Shown: positions 1 through 10,900 of the stretch, piece by piece | Layout of the letters: every line of letters starts with the position of its first letter | Position numbering within the stretch: the stretch's first letter is position 1 | NCBI GenBank assembly: GCA_019054805.1 | Contig: JAHQIY010000002.1 | Coordinates: forward strand, 9,796,001-9,860,000 | Reading direction: 5' to 3' | DNA: 64,000 nucleotides | Origin: Brachionus manjavacas | Taxonomy: Eukaryota > Rotifera > Eurotatoria > Ploima > Brachionidae | Notes under the pieces: model-generated | Told to the model about the DNA's origin: nothing | What the model saw: only the letters and a program-made list of their open reading frames with translations | The model's database searches: none | Position numbers and translations under genes: made by a program

Positions 1-105
1 GGTGAATGTAAAGAAGATGAAGATGGCAATGAGAAAAGGAATGATAGACCAAAGAGGGTTAGGCGTAAACCTGATTTCTTTGGAAAACCGGTTTCGCATG
101 GATAA
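1..105 (+). pseudogene. Element 1 pol C-terminal tail, fragment (copy a)
   Basis: Reading frame 1 is open from the window edge to a TAA at 103-105. It encodes the acidic-then-basic tail that also ends element 1 at 7,027-7,029, including the K/R-rich stretch RPKRVRRKPDFFGKPVSHG. It is cut by the window edge. The following ~2.2 kb (A-rich block, satellite A, start of an LTR) matches 20,527-22,843, so this is one copy of a larger duplicated block. No separate function is expected. Confidence 0.8.
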
Positions 106-268
106 ATGGGAATATTGAGATCATTGAAATTTATTTAATCAAATTTTGTAAATAATAATTTATATACTCAAATGTTATTTTTTTTGATCTAATTAATCAA
201 TTGTGATTTGAATCCCGTATGGTTCCAAATTAAGCAAGGGAAGATGAAGTGTCGTAATATAAGATCAA
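106..268 (+). other. Element 1 3' UTR, PPT and 24-bp LTR stub (copy a)
   Basis: Non-coding 3' end of element 1. A purine-rich tract (AAGCAAGGGAAGA, ending at 244) is followed at 245-268 by the first 24 bases of the LTR (TGAAGTGTCG...). The match to the LTR then stops and A-rich minisatellite begins. The same arrangement is seen at 7,030-7,191, 16,142-16,305 and 20,633-20,795. Confidence 0.75.
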
Positions 269-1016
269 AATAATATAGATGTAAATAATAATATTTACTT
301 TAAAAAAGATCATTATTTTTCAAAAAAAATAATTTTAGTTAAAAAAAGATTAATTTCTCTTAAAAAGAAATAATTTTGCTAAATAAAAAAAAAAATTTTG
401 CTAAATAAAAGATGATTTTTGCTCAAAAAAAGATGATTTTTGCTCAAAAAAAAATCATTTTTGCTTGAAAATAATAATATTTGCTTTAAAAAAGATCATT
501 TTTTATCAAAATAAAATAATTTTAGCAAAAAAAAAGATTAATTTTTCTTAAAAAGAAATAATTTTGCTAAATAAAAGATCATTTTTGCTTGAAAATATTA
601 ATATTTGCTTTAAAAAAGATCATTTCTGCTTGAAAATATTAATATTCGCTTTAAAAGAAAAAATTCTTTTAAAAAAAAGATGATTTTTGCAAAATAAAAG
701 ATTAACTTTTCTTAAAAAGAAATAATTTTGCTAAAAAAAAGATGATTTTTGCTAAAAAAAAGATGATTTTTGCAAAAAAAAAGATGATTTTTGCAAAATA
801 AAAGATGATTTCTTCCCAAAAATAATAATTTTTGCTTGAAAAAAAATCATTTTTGCTTGTAAATAATAATATTTGCTTTAAAAAAGATCATTTTTTATCA
901 AAATAAAATAATTTTAGCAAAAAAAAAGATTAATTTTTCTTAAAAAGAAATAATTTTGCTAAATAAAAAAAAAAATTTTGCTAAAAAAAAGATGATTTTT
1001 GCAAAATAAATATCAA
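269..1016. repeat. A-rich minisatellite block (copy a)
   Basis: Degenerate short repeats of roughly 19-35 bp, built from A-runs alternating with GATGATTTTTGCT, GATCATTTTT, AATAATATTTGCTTT and GAAATAATTTTGCTAA. No coding potential. It lies between the LTR stub and satellite A, and matches the blocks at 7,192, 16,306 and 20,796 apart from A-run length differences and small indels. Confidence 0.8.
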
Positions 1017-2371
1017 GTATCGATAATCAAGTAGTTTCTAATGAAAGCAAAAATAAATGGAGATCTCGTCAATCATGTTGTCCATTAGAAAATAAGGTAA
1101 AAAATCGACTCTTTGTCACTCAAGTTGTCAATAAGTAGAGTAGAAAATTAAATTACCGCCTCGATAATCAAGTAGTTTTTAAGGAAAGAAAAAAGTAAAT
1201 AGAAGTCTCCTCATTCATATTGTCCATTAGAAAATAAGGTAAAAAATAGACGCTTTGTCATTCAATTTGTCCCTTAGTAGAGATATAAGTAAATTACCGC
1301 CTCGTAAATCTAGCTGTCAATTACAAAATAAGGTAAAAAATCGACTCATTGTCACTCAAGTTGTTAATAAGTAGAGAAGAAAGTAAATTCCCATATCGTT
1401 AATCAAGTAGTTTCTAATGAAAGCAAAAATAAATGGAGATCTCGTCAATCATGTTGTCCATTAGAAAATAAGGTAAAAAATCGACTCTTTTTCACTTAAG
1501 TTGTTAATTAGTCGAGTATAAAGTAAATTCCCGCATCGTTAATAAAATAGTTCATAAGGAAAGAAAAAAGTTAATGTACGTCTCGTTAATAATGTTGTTC
1601 ATTAGTAAAGAAAAGCGTAATTGGAATACTCGTCAATCATGTTGTCCATTAGAAAATAAGGTAAAATATTGACTCTTTATCACTCAAGTTGTCAAATAGT
1701 AAACAAATAAGTAAATTGACGCCTCGTAAATCAAATTGTCCAAAAAAAAATAATGTAAAAAATGGACGCTTTGTCGCTTTAGTTGTCCCTAAATAAAGAA
1801 ATAAGTAAATTTTCGCCTCGATAATCAAGTAGTTTCTAAGGAAAGAAAAAAGTAAATAGAAGTCTCCTCATTCATATTGTCCATTAGAAAATAAGGTAAA
1901 AAATAGACGCTTTGTCACTCAATTTGTCCCTAAGTTAAGAAATAAGTAAATTACCGCCTCGTAAATCAAGATTTCCATTAGAAAATAAGGTAAAAAATGG
2001 ACGCTTTGTCACTCAAGTTGTCAATAAAAAAGGAAATAAGTAAAATCCCGCCTCGTTAATCCATTAGTTCATAAGGAAAGCAAAAATAAATGGAGGTCTC
2101 GTCAATCATGTTGTCCATTAGAAAATAAGGTAAAAAATCGACTCTTTGTTGTTAATTAGTAGAGTATAAAGTAAATTCCCGCATCGTTAATAAAATAGTT
2201 TATAAGGAAAGAAAAGAGTAATTGGAGGACTCGTCAATCATATTGTCCGTTAGAAAATAAAGTTAAAAATAAACGCATTGTCACTCAAGTTGTTCAATAG
2301 TAAAGAAAAAAGTAAATTCCCGCCTCGTTAATAAAATAGTTCATAAGGAAAAGAAAAAATAATGTAGGTCT
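1017..2371. repeat. Satellite A array, segment 1
   Basis: Diverged tandem copies recognised by the recurring blocks TTGTCCATTAGAAAATAAGG, GACGCTTTGTCACTCAAGTT and CCGCCTCG. It ends at GGTCT (2,367-2,371), which immediately precedes the element 1 5' LTR. No gene is visible. Confidence 0.9.
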
Positions 2372-2734
2372 TGAAGTGTCGTGATATAAGATCAACAACA
2401 ACATGGAGCTTACATCAGCAACGTCGTACTTACATCATTAAACAAATGTATCATCAAACAACAAACAACTGGCAATCCTTTGGAAGTTGTTTGTAGTTTT
2501 ATAATTTTGCACACGGCACTATAATTAATTTATTTATAAACTAGCTACCAGCTAATGAAAGAAAAACATTATTTTATTTTTATTATATTTCTCTCTCTTT
2601 CTTCTTCTTTTTATTTTGTTCTCTAATTAGCGTTGTTACTAAGAGTGGCCACTTTCATTTATTTGCATAGAATAAAAGCTTATTAAATATAATAGTCTAT
2701 TTGACATTTTAATACCATATTGGTAATTATTTCA
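2372..2734 (+). repeat. Element 1 5' LTR
   Basis: 363 bp, starting TGAAGTGTCG and ending TTATTTCA, so the termini form the short inverted repeat TGAA/TTCA. It is preceded by GGTCT in satellite A and followed one base later by the primer binding site. TATAAA lies at 2,535-2,540 and a polyadenylation signal AATAAA at 2,671-2,676. About 99% identical by eye to the solo LTR at 22,844-23,207. The 3' partner LTR is missing after its first 24 bases. Confidence 0.88.
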
Positions 2735-2735
2735 T

Positions 2736-2747
2736 TGGCGACGAGGA
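2736..2747 (+). other. Primer binding site, tRNA-Ser type
   Basis: TGGCGACGAGGA is complementary to the CCA-bearing 3' end of eukaryotic tRNA-Ser(GCU), which ends ...TCCTCGTCG-CCA. One base separates it from the LTR end. Mag-lineage elements are known to use tRNA-Ser primers. Confidence 0.8.
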
Positions 2748-2782
2748 AAAAGTTAAAAGTTTAGGAACTTAATCTAGTGATA

Positions 2783-3402
2783 ATGGATGATCAATACATT
2801 CAAGCATTTGATACCCAAGATGAAGACGACAGAAGTCATAGATGGGAAGAATGGATGACAAGGTTAGACATGTTGTTGTCAATCAAAGGTGTTAAAGAAG
2901 ATAAGGTTAAGATTGATTATTTAACATTCTTTGGTGGTACTGGTTTAGAGCGTATTTATAAAGACTATAAAAACGACAAAGACGACTATGAGGGTGTCAA
3001 AAAGAAGCTTACTAACCATTTCAAAACAAAGTTTAATACAAAAGTAAATGTTCTTCATTTTCAGGATTTGTACCAGTTCCCGGGAGAACCATTTGAAGAG
3101 TTTGTGACAAGGTTAAAGGATAAGGCAAAAAGCTGTGCTTTTGGTGAGTCAGAGAGCAATGAAATCGCTACTCAGATTTTGCATAGATGTTCATCGGATT
3201 CACTTAAAGAAAATGTCTAGAGAAAGATATTTTATGCTCTTTAGAAGAGTTGATTAAACTTGGAAAGCTTGAAGAGACAGTGAACCTTCAGCTACAAGAA
3301 TTCAAAAAGTTCAATGAGCAAACCGTTTTGAAAACAGAAGTAAATCAAGTCAAAGCAGGACCTAGCACGAGTAACAATAGAAGTGAAAATGGGAGAGCAA
3401 GT
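2783..3402 (+). pseudogene. gag: Element 1 gag (capsid region), frame-broken
   Basis: Structural Gag protein, which would form the cytoplasmic virus-like particle. The ATG at 2,783 is preferred; the upstream GTG at 2,777 is unlikely in a eukaryote. The first 144 codons run to a TAG at 3,218-3,220. The region HRWEEWMTRLDMLLSIKGV and the FEEFVTRLKDKAKSCAFGE region resemble the helical retrotransposon Gag (Retrotrans_gag) domain. Homologous coding continues in another frame from about 3,217 (LEKDILCSLEELIKLGKLEE) to a TAA at 3,403-3,405, so there is a one-base frame change near 3,211-3,217 and then a nonsense codon before the zinc knuckles. In related elements gag and pol are usually a single frame. 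Confidence 0.75.
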
Positions 3403-3420
3403 TAACCTAATAAAAAGTCA

Positions 3421-4647
3421 TTGGAAAGGAAGAAAACATGTTTCTATTGTGGTGGAAAATATCCACATGATTCAAAATGTCCTGCAAAAGGAGAAGAGTG
3501 CCGGAAGTGTGGACAACTCAACCACTTTGCAAAATGTTGTAAATCTAAAGGTAAAGGTAGAAGACATGTTTACCAAGTCCATGAAGAAGATTCAGGTGAA
3601 GAATCAAGTAATGTTTGGAGAGTCATGGTAAAAAATGTTTCCAAGTTTTTCAAAAATTGGTTCATGCCTATGATAACCTTGATGGTATGTGGGTTAGATG
3701 TTAGATTTACAGTTGACACTGGCTCAGCTGTTAACATAATGGACGAGAGTACTTTCAAGAAATTGAAAATGAAGCAAAGACTTGATATGTCGAACCTTAA
3801 AATTTATGGTTATGGACAAGAGCAATGTATTCAGGTTCTGGGCAAGTTTCATACAAGGATAAAATGTAATGGAGTTTACAAGTCTATAGAGTTTGTTGTA
3901 ACTGGTGGACATTTTGGTAACTTGTTAAGCTACCGTACGTCAGTGGAGCTGGGAATCGTGAATGTAATTAATCAAGTAAACATTTCTAGTCCAAAAAGAG
4001 ACCCAGTATATGACTTTTATGTAAGGAAGTATCCATCTTTATTTTCAGATAAGGTCGGATTACTAAAGAATGATGAGATTAAGCTTCACATTGATGAGTC
4101 TATAAAACCTATCCAACAGAAATTACGACCTGTGCCATTTCATTTAAGACCTCTTGTAGAATCGGAAATCAAAAAAATGCTTGACGGAGATGTCATTGAG
4201 CCAGTAGAAGGTCCAACTCCATGGATTTCGCCCATAGTTCCAGTTCCTAAACCGGAAAGGCCTGGTGAAATAAGAATTTGCACAGATGCGCGAGAAGCTA
4301 ATAAAGCTATCTTACGGTCTAGACATTCGTGTCCAACCGTTGAAGACTTAGCAGTTAGACTTAATGGAGCTAAATTTATATCTAAATTTGATCTTCGTTC
4401 TGGATACCACCAGCTACTTCTGGATGTGAGTTCAAGGTATATTACTGCCTTTGCTACTCATATGGGGGTATTTCGTTATAAAAGATTAAATTTCGGTATT
4501 AATGCGGCTTCGGAAATATTTCAAAAAACAATTGAGTTGGTACTTGCTGGAATCGATGGAGCTTTAAACTTCAGTGATGACATTATTGTTTTTGGTACCA
4601 CTAAAAAGAGCATGATGATAGACTGGAGGCTGTTTTCAGGAGACTAG
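3421..4647 (+). pseudogene. pol: Element 1 nucleocapsid, protease and reverse transcriptase (N-terminal part)
   Basis: Open stretch of 408 codons from 3,421 in the same frame as the gag remainder; the first codon is not a true start. It carries two zinc knuckles (CFYCGGKYPHDSKC, residues 7-20; CRKCGQLNHFAKC, residues 27-39), which bind RNA. A pepsin-type protease follows with DTGSA at residues 99-103 (Asp codon 3,715-3,717). The reverse transcriptase has palm motifs FDLRSGYHQL and FSDDIIVFG, with the catalytic Asp pair at 4,576-4,581, so both active-site residues are kept. After GTTKK the frame is lost between about 4,600 and 4,608 and the thumb continues in another frame. It would copy element RNA to cDNA in the particle if intact. 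Confidence 0.85.
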
Positions 4648-5531
4648 AGCAATCAGGACTGACTGTCAATAAAAAAAAATGCGAGTTTTGTAAAACTAGT
4701 CTAAAGTTCTTTGGACTAAATTTTTCGGACAAAGGGATAGCAATTGATGTTAAGAAGTATGAGGCGTTGGTCAATGCTAAATCACCTTCAACAGTTGGAG
4801 AGGTGAGGAGTTTGCTTGGTTCAGCTAATTATTGTGCTCGATTTATACCTAATTTTTCCACAATCAGAGAGCCACTAAGAGAGCTGGTCAAAAAGAAAGC
4901 TGAGTGGAAATGGTTGCCGAAGCATCAAGAAGCGTTGGCAAACCTTAAAAAGTCTATTTGTGACAAAGCTTTAAGTTATTTCGATCCAGAGCGTCGCACT
5001 GAACTTACAGTAGATGCAAGTCCTTTTGGTGTAGGAGCAGTAATGGCCCAGTATGATGTTAAAAATCCAGGTGTTAAGAAAATAATTATGTATGCCAGCC
5101 GTTGTCTATCACAGGTTGAGCAAAGATATTCTCAAGTTGAACGAGAAGCATTGGCTGTAGTATGGGCATGCGAAAAATTTCATCTGTATATTTATGGTAA
5201 GGAATTTGACATCATCACAGACAATAAAGCTGTAGAGTTGATATTTGGCAATGTAAGATCACGTCCAAAGGCTCGTATAGAAAGATAGTGTTTAAAACTC
5301 CTACCATATAAATTCAAAGTGAAGCATCAACCAGGCGCATACAATATTGCTGATTATATTTCAAGAAACCCAGTTGAACCTGCTGATATGCAATATGAAC
5401 GATTAACAGAAGCTTATATTAATATGGTAACTGATATGGCAGTTCCACAGGCAATTAGTAAAGATCAGCTGGTTCGAGCAACCAAAAGAAGATCCTATTT
5501 TAATAGAACTGGTCAAATCAATTCAAGGTAA
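4608..5531 (+). pseudogene. pol: Element 1 reverse transcriptase thumb and RNase H
   Basis: Continues the reverse transcriptase in frame 0 (GLTVNKKKCEF, then FFGLNFSDKGI and EVRSLLGSANYCARFIPNFS). RNase H follows: LTVDASPFGVGAVMAQ, then REALAVVWACEKFHLYIYG and IITDNKAVE, which supply the D, E and D metal ligands that degrade the RNA of the RNA-DNA hybrid. A TAG at 5,286-5,288 interrupts a position that is Trp in relatives. The frame then stays open to 5,531 (VKHQPGAYNIADYISRNP, the usual RNase H-integrase linker). Another frame change occurs near 5,515. Confidence 0.82.
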
Positions 5532-6251
5532 GGCTCAAGGGAAAATTGGAGGTTTTGATAAGATTAAAGATGAACTATCTGTTACTGGAGATGGTCTGGT
5601 ATTAAGGGGTAGCAGAATAGTGGTTCCATTTAAATTTCAAAGCGTGTTATTCAAATTGCCCATGGTGGTCATTTGGGTGTAGTGAAAACTAAGCAACTAT
5701 TAAGAAGCCATGTTTGGTTTCCAGGCATTGACAGCCAGGTTGAGACTTTGGTTAAGTGTTGCCACAAATGCCAGATAAACACTAACTTGAAAAAATTTGA
5801 ACCACAGGCTGATACGGAAATACCAAGTGGTCCATGGAAAGTTGTGAGCGTAGACTTTTACGGTCCACTCAGATGTGGAAAGTATTTGATGGTAATTATT
5901 TGTGAGTACTCAAGGTACCCTTTGGTAAAGGTAATATCTAGTTCATCAGCTCAGATAGTTACATCGGGGTTAAATGATGTGTTCTCAACTTTTGGCATAC
6001 CAGACATGGTAAAAACAGACAATGGACCTCCTTTTAATTCCAATAAATTCAATAATTTTGCTAAACAACTCGGTTTTAAGCATCGAAAAATTACACCACT
6101 ATGGCCAAGAGCGAATGGTATGGCGGAGCGGTTTATGAAAAACCTAGGTAAGGTGATACGTAGTTCTGCATTGAGTCAAAAAGAATGGGAGGCTGAGCTT
6201 ACAGAGTTCTACGGAACTACAGAGCAACTCCACATTCTTCTACAGGGGTAG
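5515..6251 (+). pseudogene. pol: Element 1 integrase, zinc-binding and catalytic core
   Basis: Inserts element cDNA into the host chromosome. A linker segment is read in frame 1 from 5,515 and shifts to frame 0 near 5,640. The HHCC zinc domain spans GGHLG, SHVWF and CCHKC. The catalytic triad is complete: Asp 5,853-5,855 (VDFYG), Asp 6,018-6,020 (TDNGPPF) and Glu 6,126-6,128 (NGMAERF), with 35 residues between the last two (DD35E). The reading frame ends at 6,249-6,251 because of a frame change between about 6,204 and 6,230, after QKEWEAELTEFYG. Confidence 0.85.
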
Positions 6252-6257
6252 CACGCA

Positions 6258-6742
6258 ATGAAACTGATATTCCAAGCCGATGTTACTACCTCAAAGTTAC
6301 CATTATATCCTTCAAAAACTGATTCAAGCCAAAAAGATTTTAATCATTTAAAAGCAAGAAGAAAAGACGCTGAATCAAAGGCAAAAATTAAGCGGTACAA
6401 TGATAAAAGAGATAAGTCGTGTGTCTCTAACTTTAAAACAAATGATTTAGTTTTAGTCAAGTGGAGAAGAGCGTATAAATCTGATCCAATTTATAATACG
6501 AAACCATATAAGATAGTGGGAATTAATGGTTCAATGGTGACTGCTCAAAGAGAGGGTCATCAAATCGTTTGAAACTCGTCATTTTATAAAAGGTATTTTA
6601 CTCAAGAGGTATCATCTAGTGACCAGAGTCCTAAGCCAAAACTCAGAAAATTTGCTAGAAGCTTAATTCCTGAGCAGGTCCCAGATCAACAAATCCAAAG
6701 CCATGCTGACCCAGAACCAGTTGAGTCGACAGAAGTAAAGGA
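6258..6742 (+). pseudogene. pol: Element 1 integrase C-terminal domain
   Basis: Frame 0 segment with the basic linker KRYNDKRDKSCVSNFKTNDL and an SH3-like C-terminal fold signature (LVLVKWRRAYKSDPIYNTKPY, then KIVGINGSMVTAQREGHQIV), which binds DNA. A TGA at 6,570-6,572 interrupts it. The same frame then runs on (NSSFYKRYFTQEVSSSDQSP) to a TGA just before 6,745. The TGA is also present in the copies ending near 15,683 and 20,173, so it predates their duplication. The ATG at 6,258 is incidental. Confidence 0.75.
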
Positions 6743-6747
6743 AGAAG

Positions 6748-7029
6748 ATGGAGACAACTGAAGTTACAGTGAGTGATGGTAGTAGCGGGAACTATGAAAC
6801 AGGGGACGAAGGTACTGGTATTGATAGAAAAGCAAGTCCTGAAGAGAGCGAGGACATGAATAGTAGAGGTGAAAACGGTTTAAGTAATGAAGAGGAAGAT
6901 AGTGGAAGTACAAAAGAAGAAGAGGGTGAATGTAAAGAAGATGAAGATGGCAATGAGAAAAGGAATGATAGACCAAAGAGGGTTAGGCGTAAACCTGATT
7001 TCTTTGGAAAACCGGTTTCGCATGGATAA
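6748..7029 (+). pseudogene. pol: Element 1 pol C-terminal acidic/basic tail
   Basis: 93 codons, acidic and Ser/Gly-rich at first (EESEDMNSRGENGLSNEEED) and ending in a basic K/R-rich segment before TAA at 7,027-7,029. It overlaps the end of the previous frame by a shift near 6,745. The charged, proline-flanked basic end resembles the pol tail of K02A2.6-like elements. It could be mistaken for a separate small gene because an ATG lies at 6,748; I regard it as pol. Confidence 0.6.
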
Positions 7030-7191
7030 ATGGGAATATTGAGATCATTGAAATTTATTTAATCAAATTTTGTAAATAATAATTTATATACTCAAATGTT
7101 ATTTTTTTGATCTAATTAATCAATTGTGATTTGAATCTCGTATGGTTCCAAATTAAGCAAGGGAAGATGAAGTGTCGTAATATAAGATCAA
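7030..7191 (+). other. Element 1 3' UTR, polypurine tract and 3' LTR stub
   Basis: The polypurine tract AAGCAAGGGAAGA (7,155-7,167) abuts the first 24 bases of the LTR (7,168-7,191, TGAAGTGTCG...). Identity with the 5' LTR then stops: the 5' LTR continues ACAACAACATGG while this copy continues into A-rich repeats. The remaining ~340 bp of the 3' LTR is absent. Confidence 0.8.
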
Positions 7192-7926
7192 AATAATATA
7201 GATGTAAATAATAATATTTACTTTAAAAAAGATCATTATTTTTCAAAAAAAATAATTTTAGTTAAAAAAAGATTAATTTCTCTTAAAAAGAAATAATTTT
7301 GCTAAATAAAAAAAAAAATTTTGCTAAATAAAAGATGATTTTTGCTCAAAAAAAGATGATTTTTGCTCAAAAAAATCATTTTTGCTTGAAAATAATAATA
7401 TTTGCTTTAAAAAAGATCATTTTTATCAAAATAAAATAATTTTTAGCAAAAAAAAAGATTAATTTTCTTAAAAAGAAATAATTTTGCTAAATAAAAGATC
7501 ATTTTTGCTTGAAAATATTAATATTTGCTTTAAAAAAGATCATTTCTGCTTGAAAATATTAATATTCGCTTTAAAAGAAAAAATTCTTTTAAAAAAAGAT
7601 GATTTTTGCAAAATAAAAGATTAACTTTTCTTAAAAAGAAATAATTTTTGCTAAAAAAAGATGATTTTTGCTAAAAAAAAGATGATTTTTGCAAAAAAAG
7701 ATGATTTTTTGCAAAATAAAAGATGATTTCTTCCCAAAAATAATAATTTTTGCTTGAAAAAAAAATCATTTTTGCTTGTAAATAATAATATTTGCTTTAA
7801 AAAGATCATTTTTAACAAAATAAAATAATTTTAGCAAAAAAAAAAGATTAATTTTTCTTAAAAAGAAATAATTTTGCTAAATAAAAAAAAATTTTGCTAA
7901 AAAAAAGATGATTTTTGCAAAATAAA
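7192..7926. repeat. A-rich minisatellite block (copy b)
   Basis: Same unit mixture and order as at 269-1,016, with several one- to four-base A-run differences. No gene. Confidence 0.8.
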
Positions 7927-10900
7927 TATCAAGTATCGATAATCAAGTAGTTTCTAATGAAAGCAAAAATAAATGGAGATCTCGTCAATCATGTTGTCCA
8001 TTAGAAAATAAGGTAAAAAATCGACTCTTTGTCACTCAAGTTGTCAATAAGTAGAGTAGAAAATTAAATTACCGCCTCGATAATCAAGTAGTTTTTAAGG
8101 AAAGAAAAAGTAAATAGAAGTCTCCTCATTCATATTGTCCATTAGAAAATAAGGTAAAAAATAGACGCTTTGTCATTCAATTTGTCCCTTAGTAGAGATA
8201 TAAGTAAATTACCGCCTCGTAAATCTAGCTGTCAATTACAAAATAAGGTAAAAAATCGACTCATTGTCACTCAAGTTGTTAATAAGTAGAGAAGAAAGTA
8301 AATTCCCATATCGTTAATCAAGTAGTTTCTAATGAAAGCAAAAATAAATGGAGATCTCGTCAATCATGTTGTCCATTAGAAAATAAGGTAAAAAATCGAC
8401 TCTTTTCACTTAAGTTGTTAATTAGTCGAGTATAAAGTAAATTCCCGCATCGTTAATAAAATAGTTCATAAAGGAAAAGAAAAAAGTTAATGTACGTCTC
8501 GTTAATAATGTTGTTCATTAGTAAAGAAAAGCGTAATTGGAATACTCGTCAATCATGTTGTCCATTAGAAAATAAGGTAAAATATTGACTCTTTATCACT
8601 CAAGTTGTCAAATAGTAAACAAATAAGTAAATTGACGCCTCGTAAATCAAATTGTCCAAAAAAATAATGTAAAAAATGGACGCTTTGTCGCTTTAGTTGT
8701 CCCTAAATAAAGAAATAAGTAAATTTTCGCCTCGATAATCAAAGTAGTTTCAAAGGAAAGAAAAAAGTAAATAGAAGTCTCCTCATTCATATTGTCCATT
8801 AGAAAATAAGGTAAAAAATAGACGCTTTTGTCACTCAATTTGTCCCTAAGTTAAGAAATAAGTAAATTACCGCCTCGTAAATCAAGATTTCCATTAGAAA
8901 ATAAGGTAAAAAATGGACGCTTTGTCACTCAAGTTGTCAATAAAAAAGGAAATAAGTAAAATCCCGCCTCGTTAATCCATTAGTTCATAAGGAAAGCAAA
9001 AATAAATGGAGGTCTCGTCAATCATGTTGTCCATTAGAAAATAAGGTAAAAAATGGACTCTTTGTCAATCAAGTTGTTAATAAGTAGAGCAGAAAGGAAA
9101 TTCCCGCATCGTTAATAAAAAAGTTCATAAGGAAAGAAAAGAGTAATTAGAGGACTCGTCAATCATATTGTCCTTTAGAAAATTTGGTAAAAAAAAGACC
9201 CTTTGTCACTCAAGCTGTCCCTAAGTAAAGAAATAAGTAAATTACCGCCTCGTAAATCAAGATTTCCATAAGAAAATAAGGTAAAAAATGGACGCTTTGT
9301 CACTCAAGTTGTCAATAAAAAAGGAAATAAGTAAAATCCCGCCTCGTTAATCAATTAGTTCATAGGGAAAGAAAAAAGTAAATGGAGGTCTCGTAAATCA
9401 TGTTGTCCATAAGAAAATAAGGTAAAAAATGGACTCTTTGTCAATCAAGTTGTTAATAAGTAGAGTAGAAAGGAAATTCCCGCATCGTTAATCAAGGAGT
9501 GTCTAATGAAAGAAAAGAGTAATTGGAGGACTCGTCAATCATATTGTCCATTAGAAAATAAGGTAAAAAATGGACGCTTTGTCACTCAAGTTGTCAATAA
9601 AAAAGGAAATAAGTAAAATCCCGCCTCTTTAATCAATTAGTTCATAAGGAAAGCGAAAATAAATGTAGGTCTCGTCAATCATGTTGTCCATTAGAAAATA
9701 AGGTAAAAAATCTAATCTTTGTCACTTTAGTTGTATATTAGTAGAGTATAAAGTAAATTCCCGCATCGTTAATAAAATAGTTCATAAAGAAAGAAAAGAG
9801 TAATTGGAGGACTCGTGAATCATATTGTCCATTAGAAAATTTGGTAAAAAATAGACGCATTGTCACTCAAGTTGTTCAATAATAAAGAAAAAAGTAAATT
9901 CCCGCCTCGTTAATAAAAAAGTTCATAAGGAAGGAAAAAAAATAATGTAGGTCTCGTTGATCATGTTGTCCTTTTATAAAGAAAAGAGTAATTGGAGGAC
10001 TCGTCAATCATATTGTCCATTAGAAAATAAGGTAAGAAAAAGACGCTTTGTCACTCAAGTTGTTCATTAGTAAGTATAAAAGTAATTGGAGGTCTTGTCA
10101 AACATGTTGTCCATTAGAAAATAAGGTAAAAAATCGACTCTTTGTCACTAAAGTTGTAATTAGTAGAGTATAAAGTAAATTCCCGCATCGTTAATAAAAT
10201 AGTTCATAAGGAAAGAAAAGAGTAATTGGAGGACTCGTGAATCATATTGTCCATTAGAAAATTTGGTAAAAAATAGACGCATTGTCACTCAAGTTGTTCA
10301 ATAGTAAAGTAAAAAGTAAATTCCCGCCTCGTTAATAAAAAAGTTCATAAGGAAGGAAAAAAATTATGTAGGTCTCGTTGATCATGTTGTTCATTTGAAA
10401 AGAAAAGAGCAATTGCAGGGCTCGTCAATCATATTGTCCATTAGAAAATAAGGTGAAAAAATGACGCTTTGTCACTCAAGTTGTTCATTAGTAAGTTTAA
10501 AAGTAATTGGAGGTCTTGTCAAACATGTTGTCCATAAGAAAATTTGGTAAAAAAAAGAAGCTTTGTCACTCAAGTAGTCCCTTAGTAAAGAAATAAGTAA
10601 ATTACAGCCTCGTAAATCAAGCTTTCTTTAAGAAAATAAAGTAAAAAATGGACGCTCTGTCACTCAAGTTGTCAAAAAAAAGGAAATAAGTTAAATCCCG
10701 CCTCATTTATCCATTAGTTCATAAGGAAAGCAAAAATAAATGGAGGTCTCGTCAATCATGTTGTCCATTATAAAATAAGGTAAAAAATCGACTCTTTGTC
10801 AATCAAGTTGTTAATAAGAAGAGCAGTAAGTAAATTCCCGCATCGTTAATCAAGTAGTTTCTAATGAAAGGAAGGAGTAATTGGAGGAGTCATCAATCAT

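Larger units (their letters stand above)
2372..7191 (+). mobile_element. Element 1: Ty3/Gypsy retrotransposon, Mag / K02A2.6-like, decayed
   Basis: Order on the + strand: 5' LTR, tRNA-Ser-type primer site, gag with two zinc knuckles, aspartic protease, reverse transcriptase, RNase H, integrase, charged C-terminal tail, polypurine tract, and a 24-bp stub of the 3' LTR. The PR-RT-RNase H-IN order defines Ty3/Gypsy. The FSDDIIVFG catalytic box, the double CCHC knuckle and the tRNA-Ser primer site point to the Mag / K02A2.6-like group (inference from family knowledge). Gag-pol is interrupted by several frame changes and in-frame stops (near 3,217, 3,403, 4,600-4,608, 5,286, 5,515, 5,640, 6,204-6,230, 6,570 and 6,745), so it is non-autonomous as read. 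The 5' flank is satellite A. Confidence 0.88.

Noticed and set aside
3383..3912. Overlapping small frames in gag-pol of element 1, including minus-strand frames at 3,570-3,758 and 3,724-3,912
   Set aside because: Shadows of the protease and reverse transcriptase coding frame, with no domain of their own.
6748..7029. Independent small gene encoding an acidic protein
   Set aside because: It lies directly after the integrase domain in the same strand and order, ends in the basic tail expected of pol, and recurs only with the element.
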